A stretch of DNA of 20,559 nucleotides. Origin: a virus. The stretch's first letter is position 1; every line of letters begins with the position of its first letter. The position numbers were made by a program, and so were the translations under genes. Below are positions 13,751 to 20,559 of the stretch, piece by piece. Under the pieces are notes generated by a model. It saw only the letters and a list, made by a program, of their open reading frames with translations. It did not search any database and had not been told where the DNA came from. The stretch is from positions 1 through 20,559 of the IMG/VR virus record IMGVR_UViG_3300025138_000486. One strand, 5' to 3'.

Positions 13751-16700
13751 TGGCTGAAAAGAGCAAACCAACTGGTTTTAGTAAAGGTTTAATTACTGAT
13801 ACAGATCCTAGATTTCAAATAGAAGGAAGCTATAGAGATGCAATGAATGTAAAGCTTATCAATAGTGATGGAGCTACTTTTACTATTGAAAACATAAATG
13901 GGAACAAGAAAGTATTAGATTTAGATACAATTGTTAAACATAAAACAGATGTAGCAGGTGGTGGTACTTTATCAAGTACATCTTCAACTTTTAAACCATT
14001 TGCTGATGATACTATTTATACAGTAGGTCAAAATGAAAAAGCAAGAGGATCTGCTAATATAGTAGGTAGTTATTCATTTAAAAATCAATTGTTTTTAATT
14101 GTATGCGGATACATTGGTTATGGTGTAACTTGGGGATCACAATCAGAAGGTGATTTTAGAACAGTTTTTTATTTAATAGACTTTGATGATCAAGGTGAAG
14201 TTATTAAATGTACAGACTTACAAATTGCATATACAGCAGGTGGAGGTAATAAATATCCTAATTTAAATATGGATCCTCTTATTAAATGTAGAGTTGAAGG
14301 TATTATAGAAAATGAAGGAATATCAAGAGTATACTGGACAGATAATAAAAATCCATTAAGAACATTAAATTTAAAAGATCCTGATAATTATAGCATGGAT
14401 CCTGAAGAGTTAGACTTAACTCCTAAGTCACAACACAATCAAGGTGTTGCTGTTAGTATGACATCTGGTAATTTACCTGTAGGTGTTTACCAGTACTGTT
14501 ACAAATATCTTACTAATACAGGAGCAGAATCTGGTATATCACCATTTTCTAATATGTATCATATATCTAATTCTAATAGTAGTGGATATAGAACTTATTC
14601 TGGATCTTCTCCAGGAGAAACATCTTCTGATGGATTTCAAATAAAATATACAAATTTAGATACTAGATTTGATAGAATTAAAGTATATGCTTTATTTTAT
14701 TCTTCTTTAGACGTACCACCTTTAGTAGGGGAGGTAACAACTGTTGATATAGGTTTAGATGGAACTTGTCAGTTTTTTCACGGACAATTTACAGAATCTA
14801 TAGATGATGGTATAGCGCAAGTTTTAATACCTTCTAATACTTGGGATGTTTGTAAAGATATAGCAATAAAAGATAATGTGTTATTTGCTGCAAACTTAAG
14901 ATCTAAAAAGAATTTTGTTACTGAAAAAGAATGGAATGTAAAGATTTTAAGATATAGATTAAACAATTTAAGCTATGGATCTTTAACTACAACAGATACT
15001 AATATTGTAGATTATTATCATCCTAATCAAAGTTACGATCCAGATTTAGTAGTAGAAGCAGGATCAAATAGAAATTATATACCTATCAACATAGAAGGTA
15101 AAAATCATACATCTGCTAATAGGTATTTACCTACTTTAGGTTCATGTACTTTTAATACAGATGGTTATATAAATGTAACTGGTTATAATTCTGGTTTAGT
15201 TTCTGCAACTAAGGGTAGAAAAATTTTAGGAGGACAAAGTTATGGTTATTATGGTACTAGTGATGGCGCTACAGAATCAAATGGATTAGGAGGCGTAATT
15301 ATGTCTTTTACAATGTTGCCTAAAATATCTGACACAATAGATAATAGAGGTGGATCAAATAATAGTAGTTCAGTTTTTTTTGGTGCAGACGAAAGAAGTG
15401 AATCTTTTCAAACAGACAATTTAGAAGGAGCTAATGGAGGTAATCAAAACGTAGATACAGAATATACCGCAACTGTCAATATGGGCTCTAATAAAGATCC
15501 TATGGCTTCTGGAAGCAAAAGAGGTTATCAAAGGGGAGAGACTTATAGGTTTGGTGTTTTAGTATACGATAAGAATGGAGATCCAGGTAATGTTTTATGG
15601 ATGGGAGATATACAAATGCCAGAACATTATGATAAAGCTTGGGAGTTAGATTTAGAAAATACTCAATTAGGTAGAGATGCTGCAAATAGTGATACAAAAT
15701 GGAAAGAAAATCCGTTAGCACAAGATTACAGAATGTCTGCGTTTGGAAATTCACCTGTTCCTGCTGCTGCTTTACACTACGATGATACTTCAAATTGGAA
15801 TACAAGCGTTGGGGGAGAAAATTCTAAAAGAATAAATTTTACCGCTCCCAATTTTGACGGTAAACATGCTACTATGGATTTAGGAGTAAATTTTACTTTT
15901 AAAATTCCACCACACGTTAGAAATAAAATATCTGGATTTAGAGTAGTAAGAGCAGAAAGAAAAGAAGCAGATAGAACAATAATTCAATCTGGGCTTTTAA
16001 ATGATATTGTAAACTTTGGGCATAGATCATCAGACAATAGTCATAATTCGAGTTATGGATATGTTTCAGAAGAAACTGGAGACTACGCACATAATTTTGG
16101 TTTGCCAGTAGAGGCAGATGATTTGGAAATGGTAATTGATACTAATGTTAATGAAATATACGATCAAGTACTTAATGGTTATTGTGGATTAGAAGCAACT
16201 TCTCGTAGCGCTATTGGAGTGACAAGTAGTAACGAAACGCAATACATAAGTGAATCAGATGGCTCTGCTTCAACAGGAGACATTAGATATTTAGCAGCAG
16301 CAGGAGAGTTTGGAAGTAATAGTTTTGGTAATTATACTGTAGCTAGCGGTGAAGTTAAATACAATGTGTTTAAACAAAGAAAAGCTATGCTTATGTATAG
16401 TCCTGATAGTCTTTTTGGGCTTAGACCTTATCAATATAGACCTGAACAAAAGCTACGTATTGTTTCTACATTAAAATTATACGATCAAAGAAGATTTAAT
16501 TATTATGATACTATGAATGTCCATAGTGGTGGTACCGCTCAAGTAACTACTTTATCATATGGTGTTTCTGGTTCATTAGCAAATAGTGGTGATACTACCT
16601 ATGCAACAATAGTTCATCCAAAAAATTCAAATTCAAATTTACATTTTAGCACAAGAAAAACTACACTAAAAGATGGTGAAGATGGATCTGGAGTAATGGT

Positions 16701-19596
16701 TGGTAAATGTTTTGTTTTTGACACTTATTACAATCATTATATAGAAAATTACAATACCTACAAAAATGCAGCAGACTCTTTGGGTGATTTATATGTAAAT
16801 GATCCAATTACTAGAGATAATAATTGGTTTGCTAATAGTAATGACATAGGAGGAACTACTGCTACTGGTTCTAATCCTTATGGTGATGCTGATACAGCAT
16901 TATCGTTTGGTGGAACTTCTACTGTATATCAACCAAATAAATATATGCGATATGCTGCTGATTTAAAATGTGCAAAAGAAATTGGCCCTGGAGAATATGT
17001 TCCACCTTCTTTTTTTACAGATTGTATATCTGGTAATGAAAGTATAGGCGGACATTTTATATGGAATAGAGGATATGGTAATTTTTCTTTAGGTAGATCG
17101 TTTATAGCTAATTATGAAGGTAGTTTTCAAAATTGGTTAAATTATGGTAAAGTAGATACAACAGATGAGCTTACATATGAAACTGTTAGTACCTTACAAA
17201 TGGGAACTAGAGGTATAATTTTAGGATCAAATGAAAATTTTACTAATGTTAAAGATTTAGGATGGGTAATTGCACGACAAGACTATTATACTGATAAAAC
17301 AAGTATATTTAAATATGGAGGTGGAGGTTTACATCAAGGTGAAACTAAATTGCCTTATTATTTATATGGTAACATAGTGCAAGATAACTTAACTCAATAT
17401 GGTGGAAGAACTTTAGATGCTATTAGTAAAACTAGATGGATAATAGCTGGTAACTTTCATCCTATAAATGAAAATGATCAACATCAACATACAACTGTTT
17501 TTGGAGGAGATACTTTTGTTAATTTATTTTCACATCAAATAACTACTTCACCATATGAAGAAAAATCATATTCTAAATTTTTAGTATTTCCTGTAGAATC
17601 TTTTGTAAATACAGATTTACGTAGTGGTAATAATTTAGGTAACAATGATCACATAGAAGGATTTGATACTGATGCTGCACCTTTTAGTAACGATTGGTTG
17701 TACAATCCTGTTTATTCACAAGAGTCAAACTTAAAAAGTTTTCTTTCACTACAAGAAACAGATCAAGATTATGTTGATTTGCCAAATGAAATAGCGTATT
17801 CTAAAACAAAATTATCTGGAGAAGAAAACGATGCATTTAGAGTTTTTCCAATATTTAACTTTTATGATGTAGAGGCTATATATGGAGAGATAAATAGATT
17901 AATTAATTACAACAACGAAATACATTTTTTCCAAGATAAAGCATTTGGACAGTTATTAGTTAATCCAAGAACATTCCTGCAAGACGCTTCAGGTGCACAA
18001 AATTTATTTACAGGCTCTGGTGATACAATTGAATCGCATCAGTACATATCTGTAAAATATGGATCAAGACATATGCATAGCGTTGTATCAAGTGAAAGAA
18101 ACTTATACTTTTTTGATATTAACTATCATAAATTTTTAAAGTACGGAGTAGATAAAAAATTAGTTTCTATATCAGATGATATGGGTACAAGAAATTTATT
18201 TGAAAGAGCTAGTAAGTATGGTAGATTAAAAATATATGATAAATATAATTTAGCTCCAAGAGTTAATTCAAATGATATGCCTTTGAATTTTATAGGCGTT
18301 CATGCAGCTTTTGATTATTTTGAAAATACTATATACATGACCTTTGCAGACAGGTTAAGAATAAATACATATGATAGAGTAAAATACCCTGAAGGAAAAT
18401 ATGTTATTCAAGGAAGTGTTGGTCCTGGATATGGAGTTGATCCAGAAGATCCAGATCTTGCAAGCGCAGGCGTAGGATATGCTGAAAAATTTATATTAAA
18501 TACTACTATTGGTTACAATGAAGACTTAGAAGCTGTTGTAAGTAAATACTCAATGTATCCACAACAATGGATAGAACATCAAGGAAAACTATTAACGCCT
18601 AGAGCAAGATTACCTTGGATAACTATTAATGCTGAAGGATTAAGAAGTTATGGTTTTTTTGATGCAGCAAATAATACTTTTGGTTCTACTTTAGGTGGAG
18701 TTTATGGTTCTACTAAAGATTATAAATATAATAGCGCTAAATATTCATATAGTACACATGAATTAGTTGATGGAAACGTAGAGCTTTGGGAGTGGAATAA
18801 TAAAGAAACTGAAAAAAATGTATTTTTTAGTGATGAGTTTTTACACGCTTACAATTCTACTGGAGGTGCAGATGCTGCAACTACAATAGACTTACCTAAT
18901 AAGTATCCATTAGTTTTAGAGGTAAAAACAAGTACAGGTACTTTGGAGGGAGTTACATCTATAGGAAAAGAACTAAAACTTATTGGTAGTCCAGAAGAAT
19001 CTGGAGACATTAGTTTTTTTAATTCTTCTGGTACTGAGTATGGATCTTATAATACTGATACAGGAGTTGTAACAATAACAAATACAAGTACAATTAATCA
19101 TGGTGATTTACTTAAAAGTGTTGTTAGTGATGGAACTTTAAAAATAGTACATGAGTCATATGTAGAAAAAGTAATAAACGATCAACCACAAGACAATAAA
19201 AAATATGACAATATTAATATTATTGCAAGTGTTGGTAATGTACATAAAGATTTTTCTAATGGTTATATAGGAGAAGGAAATAAATTACTTACAAAAAGAG
19301 GTGATCAAACAACAGATGCTGGTGTTTATTTTGAAGATTTAGAATTTATTACAGATTTTTCAGAAGGTCAAAAATTAGATATATCTACTATTGATAAGCC
19401 AGGATACCCATCAGTTACAGAGTTTACTGATACTTTACATAAGTATAGAGAAGGTATACTTAGAATGCCTTTAAGATACAAGCAAGGAGGAGCAAGATTA
19501 ACTGGAACTTATTTAAGAGTTAAGTTAACAGCAAGAACAACAGAAAAAATTAATATATTTGCAATAACTGCAAAATACCGTAAATCATACAATTAA
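13750..19596 (+). CDS. Giant tail protein (muzzle / tail-stabilisation type)
   Basis: At 1948 residues this is the largest gene in the window. The N-terminus (TGFSKGLITDTDPRFQIEGS, residues 7-26, then YRDAMNVKL) is typical of the tail-tube/stabilisation class (P22 gp10, T7 gp12) and of crAss-like muzzle proteins: a loop with Gly and Asp-Pro, then an Arg/Asn-rich helix start. The rest is beta-rich with many Asn, Gly, Ser and Tyr. The C-terminus ends in a strand-rich basic stretch (YLRVKLTARTTEKIN..TAKYRKSYN). No coiled coil, transmembrane segment or peptidase motif is evident. It would form the distal tail that contacts the cell envelope and gates DNA release. It overlaps its neighbours on both sides by TAATG. 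Length far exceeds gp10 and gp12, so extra domains are present whose roles cannot be read by eye. Confidence 0.85.
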   Translation: MAEKSKPTGFSKGLITDTDPRFQIEGSYRDAMNVKLINSDGATFTIENINGNKKVLDLDTIVKHKTDVAGGGTLSSTSSTFKPFADDTIYTVGQNEKARGSANIVGSYSFKNQLFLIVCGYIGYGVTWGSQSEGDFRTVFYLIDFDDQGEVIKCTDLQIAYTAGGGNKYPNLNMDPLIKCRVEGIIENEGISRVYWTDNKNPLRTLNLKDPDNYSMDPEELDLTPKSQHNQGVAVSMTSGNLPVGVYQYCYKYLTNTGAESGISPFSNMYHISNSNSSGYRTYSGSSPGETSSDGFQIKYTNLDTRFDRIKVYALFYSSLDVPPLVGEVTTVDIGLDGTCQFFHGQFTESIDDGIAQVLIPSNTWDVCKDIAIKDNVLFAANLRSKKNFVTEKEWNVKILRYRLNNLSYGSLTTTDTNIVDYYHPNQSYDPDLVVEAGSNRNYIPINIEGKNHTSANRYLPTLGSCTFNTDGYINVTGYNSGLVSATKGRKILGGQSYGYYGTSDGATESNGLGGVIMSFTMLPKISDTIDNRGGSNNSSSVFFGADERSESFQTDNLEGANGGNQNVDTEYTATVNMGSNKDPMASGSKRGYQRGETYRFGVLVYDKNGDPGNVLWMGDIQMPEHYDKAWELDLENTQLGRDAANSDTKWKENPLAQDYRMSAFGNSPVPAAALHYDDTSNWNTSVGGENSKRINFTAPNFDGKHATMDLGVNFTFKIPPHVRNKISGFRVVRAERKEADRTIIQSGLLNDIVNFGHRSSDNSHNSSYGYVSEETGDYAHNFGLPVEADDLEMVIDTNVNEIYDQVLNGYCGLEATSRSAIGVTSSNETQYISESDGSASTGDIRYLAAAGEFGSNSFGNYTVASGEVKYNVFKQRKAMLMYSPDSLFGLRPYQYRPEQKLRIVSTLKLYDQRRFNYYDTMNVHSGGTAQVTTLSYGVSGSLANSGDTTYATIVHPKNSNSNLHFSTRKTTLKDGEDGSGVMVGKCFVFDTYYNHYIENYNTYKNAADSLGDLYVNDPITRDNNWFANSNDIGGTTATGSNPYGDADTALSFGGTSTVYQPNKYMRYAADLKCAKEIGPGEYVPPSFFTDCISGNESIGGHFIWNRGYGNFSLGRSFIANYEGSFQNWLNYGKVDTTDELTYETVSTLQMGTRGIILGSNENFTNVKDLGWVIARQDYYTDKTSIFKYGGGGLHQGETKLPYYLYGNIVQDNLTQYGGRTLDAISKTRWIIAGNFHPINENDQHQHTTVFGGDTFVNLFSHQITTSPYEEKSYSKFLVFPVESFVNTDLRSGNNLGNNDHIEGFDTDAAPFSNDWLYNPVYSQESNLKSFLSLQETDQDYVDLPNEIAYSKTKLSGEENDAFRVFPIFNFYDVEAIYGEINRLINYNNEIHFFQDKAFGQLLVNPRTFLQDASGAQNLFTGSGDTIESHQYISVKYGSRHMHSVVSSERNLYFFDINYHKFLKYGVDKKLVSISDDMGTRNLFERASKYGRLKIYDKYNLAPRVNSNDMPLNFIGVHAAFDYFENTIYMTFADRLRINTYDRVKYPEGKYVIQGSVGPGYGVDPEDPDLASAGVGYAEKFILNTTIGYNEDLEAVVSKYSMYPQQWIEHQGKLLTPRARLPWITINAEGLRSYGFFDAANNTFGSTLGGVYGSTKDYKYNSAKYSYSTHELVDGNVELWEWNNKETEKNVFFSDEFLHAYNSTGGADAATTIDLPNKYPLVLEVKTSTGTLEGVTSIGKELKLIGSPEESGDISFFNSSGTEYGSYNTDTGVVTITNTSTINHGDLLKSVVSDGTLKIVHESYVEKVINDQPQDNKKYDNINIIASVGNVHKDFSNGYIGEGNKLLTKRGDQTTDAGVYFEDLEFITDFSEGQKLDISTIDKPGYPSVTEFTDTLHKYREGILRMPLRYKQGGARLTGTYLRVKLTARTTEKINIFAITAKYRKSYN

Positions 19597-20559
19597 TGGG
19601 AAGATTTGACAACTATCAAGAATATTTAAAATACGTTAATCCTAATTCACAGCAAGGTAGACAACTTAATAAATATACTGGAGGAAACTACAATCCTTAT
19701 GGATTTAGTGCAGCAACTGGAGGCTATGAAGCTATTTCTAATTCAGTAGAGTCACCTATTGACATGACTCAGTACATGCAACAACCTGATTTAATGACAG
19801 ACCTTAGTGGCTCATTATCTACAGCTAGTACAGCAAATAAAATTTTAGGAACAAAAATAGGAGGTAAATCAATAGGATCAAAAATTGCTCCTAACATGGG
19901 GAAAACAGCTGGTTCAACTTTAGGAAATCCTTTTACAACAAATGTTTCTGCTGGATCTTTTGTTCCTCAAGTAGGGACAAGTCAAATTATTGGAGCTGGT
20001 GCTCCAGCAGGAACACAAGCTTTGTTTAATCCTACAACAGGTGCGCAAATGGCTGTAGCTCCAGGAGCTACAATACCTCCAGGTTTTGAAGCAGCAGGTA
20101 GTACAGCAGGAGCGGCTGCTGGTAATTATTTTCAAAATATTGGAGCAGGTAGTGTAAGTGCAGGCCTTCCTACATATCTTGTTGGTAGAGCTGTAAGAAG
20201 TGCGTTTGACGATGATGATCCAACTACATTTACAGGTGGTGAAATGTTAGGAGCTGGTATATCTGGAGTAGGTGGAGGATCAGCTATTGCTGGTATGTTA
20301 GGAGTTACTGGTCCAGCAGGTTGGGCAATAGGTTTAGGTATATCTTTACTTGGAGGTTTATTTAAAAAGAAAAAAGCTAAAAAAGCTAAAGCAGAATACG
20401 AAAAGAAAGTAGAAAACAGAAAATTAGAAATAAAAGATCTTTATAATACAGCTATAACAGAAAGTAGAGCTGATAGAGAGAAAAAATCTAATGAAGATAA
20501 ATACAATGAAATGGCAGGCGCTTACTCTAATCCTTATGGATCTTACGATGAAGGTGGCT
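19596..20559 (+). CDS. Probable internal virion / cargo (ejection) protein, 3' end beyond window
   Basis: The frame is open from the ATG in the stop of the giant tail gene (TAATG) to the last base, giving 321 codons. Residues 1-75 are polar. Residues 80-200 are rich in Gly, Ala, Ser and Thr. A hydrophobic, glycine-rich segment (about 216-256, with GWAIGLGISLLGGLF) could enter or cross a membrane and is followed at once by a lysine run (KKKKAKKAKA, 257-266) and a charged helix (267-305). The NPYG motif occurs near both ends (33-36 and 312-315). In crAss-like phages a cargo protein is encoded after the muzzle, and podoviruses eject such proteins into the envelope to pass DNA. That role is inferred from order and from the membrane-active segment. 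Confidence 0.75.
   Translation, partial: MGRFDNYQEYLKYVNPNSQQGRQLNKYTGGNYNPYGFSAATGGYEAISNSVESPIDMTQYMQQPDLMTDLSGSLSTASTANKILGTKIGGKSIGSKIAPNMGKTAGSTLGNPFTTNVSAGSFVPQVGTSQIIGAGAPAGTQALFNPTTGAQMAVAPGATIPPGFEAAGSTAGAAAGNYFQNIGAGSVSAGLPTYLVGRAVRSAFDDDDPTTFTGGEMLGAGISGVGGGSAIAGMLGVTGPAGWAIGLGISLLGGLFKKKKAKKAKAEYEKKVENRKLEIKDLYNTAITESRADREKKSNEDKYNEMAGAYSNPYGSYDEGG

Noticed and set aside
14778-15805. Minus-strand open frames (14778-14966, 15500-15805) inside the giant tail gene
   Set aside because: Isolated frames opposite a continuous 1948-codon gene; no minus-strand promoter box or operon context.
92-19596. Stop codon reassignment (TAG or TGA read as sense), known in some crAss-like phages
   Set aside because: TAG ends five genes right at the start of the next gene or a promoter, so it acts as a stop; no gene here is interrupted by in-frame TGA or TAG.
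19920-20135. Minus-strand 71-codon frame rich in Cys and Ser
   Set aside because: Its Cys/Ser content is the reverse reading of GCA/GCT/GGA codons in the Ala/Gly-rich cargo-like gene.
1-20559. tRNA genes, CRISPR arrays, insertion sequences, integration sites
   Set aside because: Gaps between genes are at most about 112 bases and hold only hairpins, promoter boxes and AT-rich leaders; no cloverleaf, spaced repeat or transposase-like frame was seen.

Overview
This window is a stretch of an AT-rich, tightly packed bacteriophage genome. Every real gene is on the + strand, and I see no chromosomal, integrase, transposase, tRNA or CRISPR sequence. It holds the packaging, head and tail modules of a short-tailed (podovirus-type) phage. 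A Bacteroidota host, possibly a flavobacterium-like one, is suggested by five copies of the Bacteroidota -7 promoter box (TAnnTTTG) placed just ahead of genes, and by the lack of Shine-Dalgarno sequences, with A-rich leaders or almost no leader instead. The gene order resembles Crassvirales (crAss-like) phages: terminase, portal, scaffold/capsid, small head proteins, a set of ring/connector-like proteins, a small basic HU/IHF-like candidate, a giant tail protein and a glycine/alanine-rich cargo-like protein. That assignment is inference from order and a few motifs; no database search was possible.

Layout. 1-87: end of an upstream unit, with two consecutive hairpins and a T-tract terminator running straight into a promoter. 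92-1301: four small genes, including a terminase-small-subunit candidate by position and a 68-residue protein with a dockerin/EF-hand-type loop. 1294-5414: large terminase and portal. 5415-8547: promoter, acidic scaffold-like protein, major capsid protein, small head protein and a strong GAAA-capped hairpin. 8627-9167: a beta-rich decoration-like protein closed by a terminator. 9176-10909: promoter, three genes (small basic, head-completion-like, connector-like) and a terminator. 10925-20559: promoter and a long run of tail genes (ring-like, HU/IHF-like, beta-rich, ring-like, 1948-residue muzzle-like, partial cargo-like) that leaves the window.

How it fits together. The terminase pumps DNA through the portal into a shell made by capsid protein on a scaffold. 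Small beta-rich proteins probably decorate or complete the head. The connector/ring proteins extend the portal, the giant protein forms the tail end, and the last protein may travel inside the particle and be ejected. Transcription looks divided into about five units by terminator-promoter pairs; within units, genes are joined by 1-nt stop/start overlaps (TAATG) or very short gaps. No gene-free stretch exceeds about 112 bases.
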